From: an uncultured Alphaproteobacteria bacterium
GTDB taxonomy: Bacteria; Pseudomonadota; Alphaproteobacteria; Micropepsales; Micropepsaceae
Direction of reading: 5' to 3'
Length of the DNA stretch: 64,000 bases
Assembly (NCBI GenBank): GCA_902826695.1
Contig: CADEFU010000002.1
Span: 1 to 64,000 of the forward strand
Each line of letters opens with the position of its first letter. Positions within the stretch are counted from its first letter, which is position 1. Below, piece by piece: positions 45,987 through 56,881 of this stretch. The notes under the pieces were generated by a model. That model was given only the letters and a program-made list of their open reading frames with translations, searched no databases and was not told the DNA's origin. The translations under genes were made by a program, and so were the position numbers.

Positions 45987-48764
45987 ATGGTGGCGATGAG
46001 CGAAAAACCCGGAGACGAGTTGCGTGCGGCGCTTACGGCGATCGCGCAGGAACAAGGTAGCGATGTCGCGCGGCTGAGGGCCGCCGCGCTACCGTTGTTC
46101 AAGACGTCTCTTGTGAGTTCGCGTGACGCGGCGCGGGCCGCTCTCGATGCCGGCGGCAAGGGGCTCGAGACGGCGCGACGGCTTTCCGGCGATATGGATG
46201 TGCTGATCGGCGTACTCTACGACTTCACGACGAAGCACGCGTTCTATGCACAGAATCCGACGGATTCGGAACGCATCTCTGTTGTCGCTGTCGGCGGGTA
46301 TGGTCGCGGGGCGCTGGCGCCCGGATCGGACATCGATCTTCTGTTCGTTCTTCCCTACAAGCAGACGGCTTGGGGCGAGAGCGTCGTCGAGTTCATGCTC
46401 TACGTGCTCTGGGATCTGGGGCTCAAGGTCGGACATGCGACGCGGTCGATCGATGAGTGCATCAGGCTTGCAAAAGCCGACCACACGATTCGCACGGCGG
46501 TGCTTGAGTCGCGGTTCGTGTGCGGCTGGGAGAGCCTGTTCGACACGCTGAAATCCCGTTTCGCCAGAGACGTCGTGACGGGAACGGGGCGCGCGTTCAT
46601 CGAAGCGAAGCTCGACGAGCGGACGCGACGGCACAAGGGGCACGGCGAGAGCCGCTATCTCGTCGAGCCGAATGTGAAGGACGGCAAAGGCGGCTTGCGC
46701 GACCTGCACACGCTGTTCTGGATCGCCAAGTATCTGCACCGGGTCGAGAATACGTCGGAACTGCTGAAGACGGGGCTGTTCACGGCCGAGGAGTTCAACG
46801 CGTTTGCCGATGCCGAGGAGTTTTTGTGGCTCGTGCGTTGCCATCTGCACTTTCTGGCGGGACGGGCAGAGGAGCGGCTGACGTTCGACATGCAGGTCGA
46901 CATTGCGCGGCGGCTTGGGTTTGAGGACAAGGGCGGGGAGCGCGGCGTCGAGCGCTTCATGCAGAAATACTTCTTGACGGCGAAAACCGTCGGCGACTTG
47001 ACGCGCATTTTTTGTGCGGCGTTGGAGGCGCAGAACCAAAAGCCATGGCCCGTATTCGGGCGCATTGCTACCGGCATCGGGCGGAAGCGGGTCGATGCGG
47101 AGGGGTTCTTTGTCGAGCAGGGGCGCGTCAACTTCGATGGATCGGAGGTGTTGCGCCGGGATCCGGTCAATTTTCTGAGGCTCTTCAAGATCGCCGACGA
47201 CAAGGGTGCGGATGTTCATCCGGACGCCCTCAAGGCGGTGACGCGAAACATCGGGCTGATCGACGACAGGCTTCGCGCCGATGAGGAAGCGAACCAGCTG
47301 TTTCTGGAGCTTCTGTGCTCGCGGCGCGATCCCGAGCGCGTTCTTCGAATGATGAACGAGGCCGGCGTGTTCGGGGCGTTCGTGCCGGACTTCGGCCGGA
47401 TCGTCGCGAAGATGCAGTTCAATATGTACCACCATTATACGGTGGACGAGCATCTGATCCGCGCGATTGGGCATCTCGCGAAGATCGAGCGGGGCGAGTA
47501 CAAGGACGAGCATCCCGTCGCGAACGAAGTCATTCACAAGGTGCTGTCGCGCGAAGTGCTTTACGTCGCGATGCTGTTGCATGACATCGCGAAGGGGCGC
47601 GAGGGCGACCATTCGGAGGTGGGTGAGGAGATTGCACTCGCTCTCTGCCCGCGGTTGGGCATGAAGCCCGAGGAAACCGAGACGGTTGCGTGGCTCGTGC
47701 TCAATCACTTGGTCATGAGCGACACGTCGCAACGGCGTGATCTCTCCGATCCGAAGACGATCCGCGATTTCGTTGCGGCGGTGCAGTCGCCCGAGCGGTT
47801 GCGGTTGCTGTTGTGCTTGACGGTTGCGGATATTCGCGCGGTCGGGCCTGGCGTTTGGAACGGTTGGAAGGGGCAGTTGCTGAGGCAACTCTACTGGGAG
47901 GCCGAGGCGCAAATGCTGGGCGGCTTCAGCGCCTCAGCGCGGCCGCAGATGGTGGCTGCGGCGAAGGCGGGGCTGGGCAAGCGGCTTGCCGATTGGCCTG
48001 CCGAGCAGCGCGAGCGCGCACTGTCGCGGCACTACGATCCTTATTGGCTGGCGCTCGATGCCGACGTGCATGAGGCGCAGGCGCGGCAGATGCAAGCGGC
48101 CGACCAAGCGGGTGAGGGCGAGAAGACCTTCAGCTTGACGGCAAAGACCGATGACTTCCGGTCGGTGACGGAGGTCTCGATTTTCACGGGTGACCATCCG
48201 GGGTTGTTTTCGCAGCTCGCGGGGGCATTCGCGATGTGCGGTGCCAACATCGTGGATGCGAAGATCTTTACGACGACCGACGGTATGGCGATGGACCTGT
48301 TCTCGATTCAGGACTCCGAAGGCCGGCCGCTGGGCGACGAGCGGCGGATCGCGCGCCTGCGTGAGACCGCAGTGCGAGTGTTGGGCGGCGAAGTCGTGCC
48401 GCGGTCGGTAATCGACGCGAAGCAGGTGAAGCGGCGCGAAGAGGCGTTTCGGGTGGAGCCGCGGGTGCTTGTCGATAATAGCGCTTCCGACTCGCACACG
48501 GTGATCGAAATCAACGGGCGCGACCGGCCGGGGTTGCTGCACGATCTCACGCGCGGGTTGCACGTGGCTGGGCTTTCGATTCACTCGGCGCAGATTGCGA
48601 CCTACGGCGAACGTGCGATCGACGTCTTCTACGTGAAGGACGGATACGGCCGGAAAGTGACGCATCCGGCGCGAATCGAGCAGATCAAAGACACGCTCAT
48701 GGAGGCGCTCGGCGATGGCGGAATTCGCGCGCAGCGGCGTGTGCGGCCGGAGGCCAAAGGTTAA
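45987..48764 (+). CDS. glnD: [Protein-PII] uridylyltransferase/uridylyl-removing enzyme
   Basis: 925 residues. A nucleotidyltransferase domain (VGGYGRGALAPGSDIDLLF, near 91), an HD domain (AMLLHDIAKGREGDHS, near 528) and two C-terminal ACT domains (EVSIFTGDHPGLFSQL and VIEINGRDRPGLLHDL) that sense glutamine. It uridylylates or de-uridylylates PII and so sets nitrogen regulation. ATG 45987 is used; ATG 45996 is an alternative. Length is normal. Confidence 0.96.
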   Translation: MVAMSEKPGDELRAALTAIAQEQGSDVARLRAAALPLFKTSLVSSRDAARAALDAGGKGLETARRLSGDMDVLIGVLYDFTTKHAFYAQNPTDSERISVVAVGGYGRGALAPGSDIDLLFVLPYKQTAWGESVVEFMLYVLWDLGLKVGHATRSIDECIRLAKADHTIRTAVLESRFVCGWESLFDTLKSRFARDVVTGTGRAFIEAKLDERTRRHKGHGESRYLVEPNVKDGKGGLRDLHTLFWIAKYLHRVENTSELLKTGLFTAEEFNAFADAEEFLWLVRCHLHFLAGRAEERLTFDMQVDIARRLGFEDKGGERGVERFMQKYFLTAKTVGDLTRIFCAALEAQNQKPWPVFGRIATGIGRKRVDAEGFFVEQGRVNFDGSEVLRRDPVNFLRLFKIADDKGADVHPDALKAVTRNIGLIDDRLRADEEANQLFLELLCSRRDPERVLRMMNEAGVFGAFVPDFGRIVAKMQFNMYHHYTVDEHLIRAIGHLAKIERGEYKDEHPVANEVIHKVLSREVLYVAMLLHDIAKGREGDHSEVGEEIALALCPRLGMKPEETETVAWLVLNHLVMSDTSQRRDLSDPKTIRDFVAAVQSPERLRLLLCLTVADIRAVGPGVWNGWKGQLLRQLYWEAEAQMLGGFSASARPQMVAAAKAGLGKRLADWPAEQRERALSRHYDPYWLALDADVHEAQARQMQAADQAGEGEKTFSLTAKTDDFRSVTEVSIFTGDHPGLFSQLAGAFAMCGANIVDAKIFTTTDGMAMDLFSIQDSEGRPLGDERRIARLRETAVRVLGGEVVPRSVIDAKQVKRREEAFRVEPRVLVDNSASDSHTVIEINGRDRPGLLHDLTRGLHVAGLSIHSAQIATYGERAIDVFYVKDGYGRKVTHPARIEQIKDTLMEALGDGGIRAQRRVRPEAKG

Positions 48765-48848
48765 AGGATTCCGGGCACTTGCGGGTGCCACGCGCTTCTG
48801 CGCATATCCGCGCGCGTTTTTGGTGGTATTCTGGAACTTGGAACGGCG

Positions 48849-49859
48849 ATGAGCGGACACGAACCCTTGGTGTTTTCGGGGATGCAGCCCACGGGCAATT
48901 TGCATCTCGGCAACTATCTGGGCGCGATCCGGAATTGGCTGAAGCTCCAGGAGCAGTATCGCTGCCTTTATTGCATGGTGGACATGCATGCGATCACCGT
49001 CGACTACGATCCGAAGCAGCTGGCGCAGGCTACCCGCGAAGTGATGGCGGCCTATATCGCGAGCGGCGTCGATCCAAAGCGGTCGATCGTGTTCGCGCAG
49101 AGCCAGGTTCGCGAGCATGCGGAGCTTGCGTGGATTTTCAATTGCATAGCGCGCGTCGGCTGGTTGAACCGCATGACGCAGTTCAAAGACAAGGCGGGCA
49201 AGAACGCCGAGAAGATGAGCGTTGGGCTCTACACCTATCCGGTGCTGATGGCAGCGGACATATTGCTCTATCGGGGGACGCATGTGCCGGTCGGCGACGA
49301 CCAGAAGCAGCACGTCGAGCTCGCGCGCGACATTGCGCAGAAGTTCAACAACGATTACGGCGTTCCTAACTTCTTTCCGGTTCCCGATCCGATCATCCAA
49401 GGGACGGCCACGCGGATCATGAGTTTGCGCGACGGCAAGGCGAAGATGTCGAAGTCGGACCCTTCGGAGTACTCGCGGATCAACTTGACGGATGACGCAG
49501 ATACGATTGCGACAAAGTTCAAGAAAGCGAAGACCGATCCGCTGCCATTGCCCGAAAGCGAGAAGGAGCTCGATGAGCGGCCGGAGGCGAACAACCTCGT
49601 CTCGATCTATGCGGCGTTCACCGACAAGGGCAAGCAGGCCGTTCTAGACGAGTTCAAAGGCGGGCAGTTCTCGACGTTCAAGGGTGCGCTCGCGGACCTT
49701 GTCGTTTCGAAGTTGTCGCCGATTGCGGCGGAGATGCGGCGTCTGCTCGCCGATCCGGCGGAACTCGACCGGCTGATGCTGCGTGGTGCCGATCAAGCGC
49801 GAGCGATTGCCGTGCCGGTGATGGCCGAGGTCAGACGCGTCGTGGGGTGGGTCACTTGA
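48849..49859 (+). CDS. trpS: Tryptophanyl-tRNA synthetase
   Basis: 336 residues, class I synthetase. HIGH-type motif in [16 protein letters not shown] (near 12), and KMSKS in [13 protein letters not shown] (near 197). It charges tRNA-Trp. The C-terminal end shares 13 bases with the next gene, whose GTG lies inside trpS. The preceding gap of 84 bp from glnD holds no gene. Confidence 0.96.
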   Translation: MSGHEPLVFSGMQPTGNLHLGNYLGAIRNWLKLQEQYRCLYCMVDMHAITVDYDPKQLAQATREVMAAYIASGVDPKRSIVFAQSQVREHAELAWIFNCIARVGWLNRMTQFKDKAGKNAEKMSVGLYTYPVLMAADILLYRGTHVPVGDDQKQHVELARDIAQKFNNDYGVPNFFPVPDPIIQGTATRIMSLRDGKAKMSKSDPSEYSRINLTDDADTIATKFKKAKTDPLPLPESEKELDERPEANNLVSIYAAFTDKGKQAVLDEFKGGQFSTFKGALADLVVSKLSPIAAEMRRLLADPAELDRLMLRGADQARAIAVPVMAEVRRVVGWVT

Positions 49860-50320
49860 AGCGGCGGAAATTCCTCGTCCTCGTCGACACTTCCCCCGAG
49901 CACAAGCGGGCGTTGAGGTTCGCGGCGCGACGGGCGGAGCACACGGGCGGGATCGTTTCGCTTCTGACGGTGATCACGCCCGCCGACTTTCAGCATTGGC
50001 GTTCGGTCGAGGATGCGATGCGCGAAGAAGCGATGCAAGATGCCGAGCAAATGCTGCACGAGGCTGCGAGCTACGTGAGTGCGCTGAACGGCCTCATCTC
50101 TGAGGTCAGCGTGCGTGAAGGCAAGCCGCACGACGTGCTGATGACTGTGTTGAAAGAGGACGCCGACATTTCGATTGTGGTATTGGGTGCGTCGACGGGG
50201 CGCGAAGGGCCGGGGCCGCTCGTTTCGCTGGTTGCACAGCAAGCGCAGCTCGCCTATCCGATTCCCGTAACGATCGTGCCGGGCGGGTTGAGCGACGAGG
50301 CGATCGACGCCTTGGCTTGA
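49847..50320 (+). CDS. Universal stress protein, UspA family
   Basis: 157 residues. [23 protein letters not shown] at the start (given as part of the alpha/beta fold), and the ATP-loop-like [20 protein letters not shown] near residue 113, where the usual G-x2-G-x9-G-S/T pattern is only partly kept, so nucleotide binding is uncertain. GTG 49847 overlaps trpS. Universal stress proteins respond to growth arrest; the target here is not known. Confidence 0.85.
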   Translation: MGHLKRRKFLVLVDTSPEHKRALRFAARRAEHTGGIVSLLTVITPADFQHWRSVEDAMREEAMQDAEQMLHEAASYVSALNGLISEVSVREGKPHDVLMTVLKEDADISIVVLGASTGREGPGPLVSLVAQQAQLAYPIPVTIVPGGLSDEAIDALA

Positions 50321-50366
50321 TTTCCCTGCCCGCGGCTTCACATTACTGGTACTGACGAGGTTGACC

Positions 50367-50933
50367 ATGTTCATTCAAACCGAATCGACGCCGAATCCCG
50401 CCACGATGAAGTTTCTGCCCGGCCGCGCGGTGCTGGGTGAAGGTGTTGCGGATTTTCCGACACGGGCGTCGGCTGAGAAGTCGCCATTGGCGCAACGGCT
50501 GTTTGAGATCGACGGCGTTTGCGGTGTGATGTTCGGCGGGGACTTCATCACGGTCACGAAGGCGAACGGTGATTGGCCGCAGCTGAAGCCGATGATCCTC
50601 GGCGCGATCATGGAACACTTTACGAAAGGGTTGCCCGTAATCGAGGGCGAGGCCTCGTCGTCGGGCCCGCGTGAAGAGTACGATCCGGCGGACGAAGAGA
50701 TCGTCGTGCAGATCAAAGAGTTGATCGAGACTCGCGTTCGGCCTGCCGTCGCGCAGGACGGCGGCGATATCGTGTTTCGTGGTTTCGAGAGTAAGTCCGG
50801 AACTGTTTTCTTGAACATGCGTGGTGCGTGTGCGGGTTGTCCGTCGTCCACGGCGACCCTCAAGAACGGTATCGAGAACATGCTGCGCCACTATATTCCC
50901 GAAGTGAACGCTGTCGAAGCGGTCGCCGTCTAA
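50367..50933 (+). CDS. NifU-domain Fe-S cluster carrier (Nfu/NfuA type)
   Basis: 188 residues from ATG 50367. An N-terminal Nfu domain (FIQTESTPNPATMKFLPG) precedes a C-terminal NifU domain with the cluster-binding pair RGACAGCPSS (CxxC, about residue 151). It delivers 4Fe-4S clusters to targets, which here may include the radical SAM proteins MiaB and KamA. The TTG two codons upstream is unlikely. It is the normal alphaproteobacterial Nfu form, without the degenerate A-type domain of E. coli NfuA. Confidence 0.94.
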   Translation: MFIQTESTPNPATMKFLPGRAVLGEGVADFPTRASAEKSPLAQRLFEIDGVCGVMFGGDFITVTKANGDWPQLKPMILGAIMEHFTKGLPVIEGEASSSGPREEYDPADEEIVVQIKELIETRVRPAVAQDGGDIVFRGFESKSGTVFLNMRGACAGCPSSTATLKNGIENMLRHYIPEVNAVEAVAV

Positions 50934-50954
50934 CCACATCCCCCGGGGGCTCCC

Positions 50955-51545
50955 TTGCATCACGCTATTCCCGACGAAGCGCTCGACCAGTTGTTCCGCA
51001 CCGCGCGGACGCAGAACAAGTGGCAAGCAAAGCCGGTGTCACCGACGCTGCTGCATGCGCTCTACGATCTCTTGCGGATGGGGCCGACGAGCGCGAATTG
51101 CTCGCCGGCGCGGTTTGTGTTTGTGACCACCGACAAGGGGCGCGAGCGGTTGAAGCCGCATCTGTTGCCGAGCAACGTCAGCAAAGTGATGACGGCGCCG
51201 GTAACGGTGATCATTGGGCACGACCTTGCCTTCTATGAGAAACTGCCGGAACTCTTTCCGCACACGGACGCGAAGAGCTGGTTCGTGGGCAACGACCAGT
51301 TGATTCAGACGACGGCGTTTCGCAATGGAACCCTGCAGGGCGCGTATCTGATGATGGCGGCGCGGTCGCTTGGGCTCGATTGCGGGCCGATGTCGGGGTT
51401 CAACAACGCGGGCGTCGATCAAGAGTTCTTCGCGAACTCGACGGTGAAGTCGAACTTCATTTGCGGGCTCGGTTACGGCGATCCATCGGGTGTGTTTGCC
51501 CGCTCACCGCGGCTGCCGTTCGACGAGGCATGCCAGATCGTATGA
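50955..51545 (+). CDS. Nitroreductase-family protein, RutE/malonic-semialdehyde-reductase-like
   Basis: 196 residues, FMN-dependent nitroreductase fold: [20 protein letters not shown], then [17 protein letters not shown], with [19 protein letters not shown]-type FMN region ([20 protein letters not shown]) and LGYGDPSG at the end. Close in pattern to RutE, which reduces 3-hydroxypropionate-related aldehydes in uracil breakdown, but no rut genes are nearby, so that role is uncertain. The start is TTG 50955; the stop overlaps tsaB by 4 nt. Confidence 0.85.
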   Translation: MHHAIPDEALDQLFRTARTQNKWQAKPVSPTLLHALYDLLRMGPTSANCSPARFVFVTTDKGRERLKPHLLPSNVSKVMTAPVTVIIGHDLAFYEKLPELFPHTDAKSWFVGNDQLIQTTAFRNGTLQGAYLMMAARSLGLDCGPMSGFNNAGVDQEFFANSTVKSNFICGLGYGDPSGVFARSPRLPFDEACQIV

Positions 51546-52192
51546 ACGATCGTTTTGTGCTGGCGATTGATACGTCGTTCGGGCCCGTGGGGGCTGCGGC
51601 AGCGACATTCGACGGCACCATCGTTTCCTGCTTCGAGGCCGACAATCTGGCCGGGACGCAAGCAGAGACGTTGCCGCCGCTTGTTGCGCGCATGGGCGTC
51701 GACTTCTCGCGATTGAAGCGGATTGCCGTGACGGTAGGGCCTGGCGCATTCACGGGCGTTCGCGTGGGGCTCGCTTTTGCGAAGGGGCTCAAGCTTGCAA
51801 CGGGTGCGGAAGTTCTCGGCGTGACGACGTTGGAATGTCTCGCGGCCCAGGCGGCGCGTGATGTTCCGGGCCACGCGGTGGGCGTTGTCGTCGACGCCAA
51901 GCGCGGCGAGGTCTACGTGCAGGCTTTTTCGGCATCGCTTGATCGGCTGTGCGAAGCGGCTGTGCTTCCGGTTGGCGAGGCCGGCGCGCTGCTTCGTCGC
52001 GTGGTCGTTGCGCCGTTCGTTTTGACGGGATCCGGCGCAGCGCTTCTCGACGGACTTGCGCCGGCGCAGATTGTTCCTGCGGCGCGGATCGACACCAAAC
52101 TACTTGCGCTGCGTGCAGCCCATGCGGACGCGACGCGTTATCCGGCGGTGCCTGCGTATCTGCGTGCGCCCGATGCGCGGTTGCCGGCGTGA
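51542..52192 (+). CDS. tsaB: tRNA threonylcarbamoyladenosine biosynthesis protein TsaB
   Basis: 216 residues from ATG 51542, overlapping the previous stop. ASKHA fold: [13 protein letters not shown] at the start, [20 protein letters not shown] near 66, and [14 protein letters not shown]. It is the non-catalytic partner of TsaD (2379) in t6A37 formation. RimI follows immediately, as often seen. A longer frame exists inside the nitroreductase gene but is not family-like. Confidence 0.95.
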   Translation: MNDRFVLAIDTSFGPVGAAAATFDGTIVSCFEADNLAGTQAETLPPLVARMGVDFSRLKRIAVTVGPGAFTGVRVGLAFAKGLKLATGAEVLGVTTLECLAAQAARDVPGHAVGVVVDAKRGEVYVQAFSASLDRLCEAAVLPVGEAGALLRRVVVAPFVLTGSGAALLDGLAPAQIVPAARIDTKLLALRAAHADATRYPAVPAYLRAPDARLPA

Positions 52193-52653
52193 GTGCCAGC
52201 CCTCGCGTTTGGCGTGGCGGTGTGGCGGATGCTGCGCTGCTTGCGGCGCTCCATGCGACGGCTTTTCCCGATGCCTGGCCCGAGGCTGCGTTCGCGTCGT
52301 TGCTTGAGCGCGACGAAGTCTGTGTGCTGATTGGGGCGCTTGATGACAAGGCCGCGCAGGGGTTTGTCCTCATTCAGACCGTGGTCGACGAAGCCGAAGT
52401 CTTGACGTTCTGCGTTGCGGACGCGGTGCGGGGCCGGGGGCTAGGGCGTGCGCTGCTTGATGCGGCCTGCGACGCGGCGCGCGCGCGTGGGGCATTGCAG
52501 ATGTTTCTCGAGGTTGGGGCGCGGAACGGAACGGCGCTGGAGCTCTACCGGCGTGCGGGGTTCGTGGAAGTTGGAAGGCGCGGCGCCTACTATCATCATG
52601 GTGCGAATGCGTCCGATGCGCTCGTTATGCGGCGCGATCTTAACCAGAAATAG
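52189..52653 (+). CDS. rimI: Ribosomal-protein-alanine N-acetyltransferase RimI
   Basis: 154 residues from GTG 52189, overlapping the tsaB stop. GNAT fold with TFCVADAVRGRGLGRALLDA near 66 (acetyl-CoA loop RGRGLGRAL) and LEVGARNGTALELYRRAGF near 103. In E. coli RimI acetylates the N-terminal alanine of S18. The tsaB-rimI pair is widespread. A GC hairpin without a T-run (52654-52670) follows the stop. Confidence 0.92.
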   Translation: MSASPRVWRGGVADAALLAALHATAFPDAWPEAAFASLLERDEVCVLIGALDDKAAQGFVLIQTVVDEAEVLTFCVADAVRGRGLGRALLDAACDAARARGALQMFLEVGARNGTALELYRRAGFVEVGRRGAYYHHGANASDALVMRRDLNQK

Positions 52654-52710
52654 GGCCCGCTTTCCGGGCCGCACGGAATGGACTACAAGGTTTTCGGCTA
52701 AAGGTGGCGG

Positions 52711-53136
52711 ATGGACCGGATCGAAAAACTTTGCATTGAGAAGGGCTTGCGGATGACGGGGCAGCGGCGGGTTATCGCGCGCGTGCTGTCGGAATCGCAG
52801 GATCATCCGGATGCGGAGGAGTTGCATCGGCGGGCTGTTGCGATTGATCCGCATATCAGTATTGCGACCGTGTACCGAACTGTTCGGTTACTCGAAGAGT
52901 CGGGCATTCTGGAGCGGCACGATTTTCGCGATGGGCGCGCGCGGTACGAAGAGACGCAAGAGACGCATCACGATCACCTGATCGACGTGCAGTCTGGACG
53001 CGTGATCGAGTTTCAGAACGATCAGATCGAAGAATTGCAGCGGCAGGTCGCTGAGAAGCTCGGCTATAAGCTCGTCGATCACCGGCTTGAGCTCTACGGC
53101 GTGCCGATCGACTCGTCGAAAGGCAAGAAGAAGTGA
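52711..53136 (+). CDS. fur: Ferric uptake regulator family protein (Fur/Mur)
   Basis: 141 residues. Winged HTH (RMTGQRRVIARVLSESQDHP, HISIATVYRTVRLLEESGIL) and the regulatory metal-site motif ETHHDHLIDV. The C-terminal CxxC pairs of gamma-type Fur are absent, as in alphaproteobacterial Fur/Mur, which may respond to Mn2+ as well as Fe2+. It is not Irr, which has a HHH haem motif. Its place between rimI and plsC-miaB is conserved. Its stop overlaps the next start. Confidence 0.93.
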   Translation: MDRIEKLCIEKGLRMTGQRRVIARVLSESQDHPDAEELHRRAVAIDPHISIATVYRTVRLLEESGILERHDFRDGRARYEETQETHHDHLIDVQSGRVIEFQNDQIEELQRQVAEKLGYKLVDHRLELYGVPIDSSKGKKK

Positions 53137-54017
53137 AGTGGATCGGCATCATGCGCGGCGTCGGCGTTGCCTTGGGCTTCTTGGGCGCGACGGCGATTTT
53201 CTATCCGCTGCAATGGCTCGCGGTGAAGTTCGACTGGAGAATGCGCGAGTGGCTGCCGGTCCAGTATTCGCGTTGGCTTTGCGCGGTGATGGGCCTGCGG
53301 GTTGAGACGTTTGGGCGGCCGTGCCGGGAGCCCGGCGTGCTGCTCGCGGTCAATCACATGTCTTATCTCGACATGCCGGTGCTTGCGGGTGTGATCCCGG
53401 TGTCGTTCGTGGCGAAGTCGGAAGTGGGCAAGTGGCCGTTCTTTGGGCCGATGTCGAAACTCGTTCGGACCGTGTTCGTCGAGCGCGAGCGGCGCAGCAA
53501 GGCCGGCAAGCAGCGCGACGCTATTCGCGAGCGGCTGGAAGAGGGTGGCACGGTCGTGCTGTTCCCCGAAGGGACGTCGAGCGACGGGAACGGCGTGTTA
53601 CCGTTCAAGAGTTCGCTGTTGGGTTCGGCCGAGGCGATGCTGCTTGGGAGCGATGGGAAGAATCGGCGCGTTTTGGTGCAGCCCGTGTCGCTCGCCTATA
53701 CGCGGCTGCACGGCATGCCGATGGGGCGGGAGTTCCGGCCGTTCGTCGCCTGGTACGGCGACATGGATTTGGCGCCCCATCTTTGGGAGCTGTTTTGCCT
53801 GGGGCCTGTGGATGCGGCCGTGCACTACCATCCGCCCATGACGGTGGACCAGTTCAAGGGGCGCAAGGAGCTTTCGGCCGAGTGCGAGCGGTTGGTGCGC
53901 GAGGGTGTGTCGCATGCGCTCGCCGGGCGGCCAGGGGCTGCAGGCCCGGCTTACGAAGACGAGCCGATCGAGTTGCCGCCGCCGTCGGATGGTTTACGCG
54001 GCGACGCTTTGGCTTGA
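53133..54017 (+). CDS. plsC: 1-acyl-sn-glycerol-3-phosphate acyltransferase
   Basis: 294 residues. One or two N-terminal membrane helices are followed by the acyltransferase motifs NHMSYLD (H-x4-D, near 75) and FPEGTSSDG (near 149). It makes phosphatidic acid from lysophosphatidic acid at the inner membrane; an ornithine-lipid OlsA role is the main alternative. The start is GTG 53133 overlapping the fur stop. The C-terminus is long and acidic/proline-rich ([11 protein letters not shown]). Confidence 0.92.
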   Translation: MKWIGIMRGVGVALGFLGATAIFYPLQWLAVKFDWRMREWLPVQYSRWLCAVMGLRVETFGRPCREPGVLLAVNHMSYLDMPVLAGVIPVSFVAKSEVGKWPFFGPMSKLVRTVFVERERRSKAGKQRDAIRERLEEGGTVVLFPEGTSSDGNGVLPFKSSLLGSAEAMLLGSDGKNRRVLVQPVSLAYTRLHGMPMGREFRPFVAWYGDMDLAPHLWELFCLGPVDAAVHYHPPMTVDQFKGRKELSAECERLVREGVSHALAGRPGAAGPAYEDEPIELPPPSDGLRGDALA

Positions 54018-54075
54018 GTTTCGCCCACGCCTCGCCCATAAGACCGGCCGCTTTTTTTCGGCTAGACTGGCGAAC

Positions 54076-55428
54076 GTGACCCGCAAGCTCTTCATCAAAA
54101 CCTATGGGTGTCAGATGAACGCCTATGACTCCGCCCGCATGGCGGATGTCATGGCGCCGCATGGCTATGCGCTCGTCGATACGCCTGAGGGTGCGGACAT
54201 GGTGGTGCTGAACACCTGCCACATCCGCGAAAAGGCGGCGGAGAAGGTGTATTCGGAGCTTGGCCGGTTGCGCACGATGAAGCGCGAGCGGGCGGCCGAG
54301 GGCGGCCGGCTGATCGTTGCCGTTGCCGGTTGCGTCGCGCAGGCCGAGGGCGAGGAGATGATCCGGCGCGCTGATGCGGTCGATATCATCGTGGGGCCTC
54401 AGGTTTATCACCGGTTGCCTGAGATGGTGGCGAAGCTTGGGCGGGAAGAGCGGGTGCTCGACACCGAGTTTCCCGCCGTCGACAAGTTCGATGCGCTTCC
54501 GGCAACGAAGCGGGTTGGTGGGCCGGCAGCGTTCCTCACGGTGCAAGAAGGTTGCGACAAGTTTTGTACGTTCTGCGTCGTGCCGTACACGCGCGGGGCG
54601 GAGTATTCGCGCTCGGTCTCGCAGATCGAGGCTGAGGCGCGGCATCTGGTCGGGCTTGGCGCGCGCGATATCACACTGCTTGGCCAGAATGTGAACGCGT
54701 TCCACGGCATTGGCGAAGATGGTGCGGCGTGGGGGCTTGGGCGGCTCATTCGCAGGCTTGCACGGATCGACGGCTTAGAGCGGCTGCGCTACACGACCAG
54801 CCACCCGCGCGACATGGATGACGATTTGATCGCCGCGCATGCGGAAGAGCAGAAGCTGATGCCCCATCTGCATTTGCCGGTGCAGTCGGGATCGGACGCC
54901 GTGCTTGAGGCGATGAACCGCGGGCATACGGCGGATGAGTATCGGCGGCTTGTGGCACGGGTTCGCGCAGCACGCGCCGATCTTGCGTTGTCGTCGGATT
55001 TCATTGTGGGCTTTCCCGGGGAAAGCGATGCCGACTTTGAATCCACGATGTCGCTCGTGCGCGAGGTCGGGTTCGCGCAGTCGTATTCGTTCAAGTACTC
55101 GGCGCGGCCGGGGACGCCGGCCGCTGCCGCGCGCAAGCAGATTCCGGAGGATGTGAAGGCGGATCGGCTGGGGCGGCTGCAGGCGTTGCTGAGCGAGCAG
55201 GCACAGGCGTTCGCGCAGGACTGTGTGGGGCGCGAATTCGACGTGCTGTTTGAGCGGCCGGGCTGGCACGAAGGCCAAATGGTCGGGCGGAGTCCGTATC
55301 TGCAGGGCGTGCATGTGACGGCTCGTGGATACAAGGTTGGCGATATGGCGCGTGTGCGCGTGGTGCAAGCGATGACGAATAGTTTGAGAGCCGAGCTTGT
55401 TTCGAGCATGGCCGAGGCGGTCGCGTGA
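54076..55428 (+). CDS. miaB: tRNA-2-methylthio-N6-dimethylallyladenosine synthase MiaB
   Basis: 450 residues from GTG 54076. The N-terminal UPF0004 domain holds [20 protein letters not shown] and CVAQAEGEE (auxiliary cluster cysteines); the radical SAM motif is [11 protein letters not shown] at about residue 162; a TRAM domain ends the protein. It adds a methylthio group to i6A37 of tRNA. Upstream in-frame residues belong to the plsC region. Stop and start overlap with phoH by 4 nt. Confidence 0.95.
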   Translation: MTRKLFIKTYGCQMNAYDSARMADVMAPHGYALVDTPEGADMVVLNTCHIREKAAEKVYSELGRLRTMKRERAAEGGRLIVAVAGCVAQAEGEEMIRRADAVDIIVGPQVYHRLPEMVAKLGREERVLDTEFPAVDKFDALPATKRVGGPAAFLTVQEGCDKFCTFCVVPYTRGAEYSRSVSQIEAEARHLVGLGARDITLLGQNVNAFHGIGEDGAAWGLGRLIRRLARIDGLERLRYTTSHPRDMDDDLIAAHAEEQKLMPHLHLPVQSGSDAVLEAMNRGHTADEYRRLVARVRAARADLALSSDFIVGFPGESDADFESTMSLVREVGFAQSYSFKYSARPGTPAAAARKQIPEDVKADRLGRLQALLSEQAQAFAQDCVGREFDVLFERPGWHEGQMVGRSPYLQGVHVTARGYKVGDMARVRVVQAMTNSLRAELVSSMAEAVA

Positions 55429-56411
55429 CCAAGAAACCACGCGACGACTCGCAAGGCACTTCGCTTGAGTTTCGCGACAATGCGACGCTCGCGCGTGTCG
55501 TTGGGGCGCACGACCGGCATATGGCGGAGATCGAGCGCAAGCTAGAGGTCGAGATTTCGCATCGGGGAAATCGGTTCACGATCCATGGTGCGCCGACAGC
55601 GCGTGCGCACGCGGCCCAGGTGCTGCGCGACCTCTATCAGCATGCGGATGAGGGGCACGACATTTCGGCGACGGATGTGGATCGCGCGATCCGGCTTGGG
55701 TTGGCGGGCGAGTCCGTCGTGCCCAGCAGCACAAGTGTGTCGACACCGAAGCGGGTCATCCGGCCCAGGACGCCGGGGCAGGCTAAGTATCTGGACGCGT
55801 TGCTGAAGCACGATCTTGTTGTTGGGTTGGGACCTGCAGGTACCGGCAAGACCTATTTGGCCGTGGCTGTCGGTGTGAGCATGTTGGCGCGCGGTGAGGT
55901 CGATCGTTTGATTTTGTCGCGGCCCGCGGTCGAGGCGGGTGAGCGGTTGGGCTTCTTGCCGGGCGACATGAAGGAGAAGGTCGATCCGTATCTGCGGCCG
56001 CTTTACGACGCGCTGCACGACATGCTGCCGGCTGAACAGATTCAACGGCGGATCGATGAGGGCGTGATCGAGGTGGCGCCGCTTGCGTTTATGCGCGGGC
56101 GCACGCTTGCGCACTCGTATGTGATCTTGGACGAGGCGCAGAACTGTACGCCGCAGCAGATGAAGATGTTTTTGACGCGCCTCGGCGATGGCGCGCGGAT
56201 GGCGGTAACGGGCGACCCCTCGCAGACGGACTTGCCGGTGGGGCAGGCCTCAGGGCTCTCGGAAGCCAAGGTCGTGCTTGATGGCGTGGATGGGGTTGCA
56301 ATCACCGAGTTCACGGAGGCCGACGTTGTGCGCCATCCGCTTGTGCAGCGGATTGTGCGGGCCTATGCGGCGTTCGACGCGCGGCGGAATGGGCCGAAGC
56401 GGCCGGGCTGA
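55425..56411 (+). CDS. phoH: PhoH-family ATPase
   Basis: 328 residues. A KH-like N-terminal region ([16 protein letters not shown]) precedes the ATPase: [17 protein letters not shown] (Walker A, near 138) and [16 protein letters not shown] (Walker B, near 230). PhoH-like proteins are linked to RNA processing and often stand next to ybeY, as here. The stop and the ybeY ATG share one base. GTG start 55425. Confidence 0.95.
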   Translation: MTKKPRDDSQGTSLEFRDNATLARVVGAHDRHMAEIERKLEVEISHRGNRFTIHGAPTARAHAAQVLRDLYQHADEGHDISATDVDRAIRLGLAGESVVPSSTSVSTPKRVIRPRTPGQAKYLDALLKHDLVVGLGPAGTGKTYLAVAVGVSMLARGEVDRLILSRPAVEAGERLGFLPGDMKEKVDPYLRPLYDALHDMLPAEQIQRRIDEGVIEVAPLAFMRGRTLAHSYVILDEAQNCTPQQMKMFLTRLGDGARMAVTGDPSQTDLPVGQASGLSEAKVVLDGVDGVAITEFTEADVVRHPLVQRIVRAYAAFDARRNGPKRPG

Positions 56412-56881
56412 TGGCGATGATCGAGGTGCAGATCGAGACGCCGCGGTGGCGCAAGGCTTGGCCGCGGCTCGCGGTTGAGGCGAAGGCACTTTTGCGTACG
56501 GCTGCTGCGCATCCCCGGCTAGCCCAAAAATGGGGAGCGGTCGTGGTGGTGTTCGCCGATGACGCGAAGCTGCAAGCGCTCAATTCGCAGTTTCGCGGCA
56601 AAGACCGGCCGACCAATGTTTTGTCGTTTCCGGATGGGGAATTGGAGCCCGGGGGCGGGATTGCCTTGGCTTTTGAGACGATTTCGGCCGAGGCCAAGGC
56701 CCAGGGTAAACCGTTCGTTTACCATTCTAAGCATATGATATTGCATGGTTTTCTTCATTTGCTCGGGTTTGATCACGAGAAACCTTCGGAAGCGCGCTTG
56801 ATGGAGGGGCTCGAAATCGCCATCCTTTCCGACATGGGCATCCCCAATCCGTACTTGATCGAGACAAACCGCCGTGCCTGA
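56411..56881 (+). CDS. ybeY: Endoribonuclease YbeY
   Basis: 156 residues. The zinc-binding motif HGFLHLLGFDH (H-x3-H-x5-H, near 115) and the FRGKDRPTNVLSFP segment near 56 are diagnostic. It matures the 3' end of 16S rRNA and takes part in ribosome quality control. The stop overlaps the GTG of corC by 8 bases. Confidence 0.95.
   Translation: MAMIEVQIETPRWRKAWPRLAVEAKALLRTAAAHPRLAQKWGAVVVVFADDAKLQALNSQFRGKDRPTNVLSFPDGELEPGGGIALAFETISAEAKAQGKPFVYHSKHMILHGFLHLLGFDHEKPSEARLMEGLEIAILSDMGIPNPYLIETNRRA

Noticed and set aside
46089-47912. Minus-strand 607-residue frame opposite glnD
   Set aside because: Antisense shadow with no recognisable motif.
47934-49400. Minus-strand frame across glnD and trpS
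   Set aside because: It spans two genuine genes and the gap between them, which real genes would not do.
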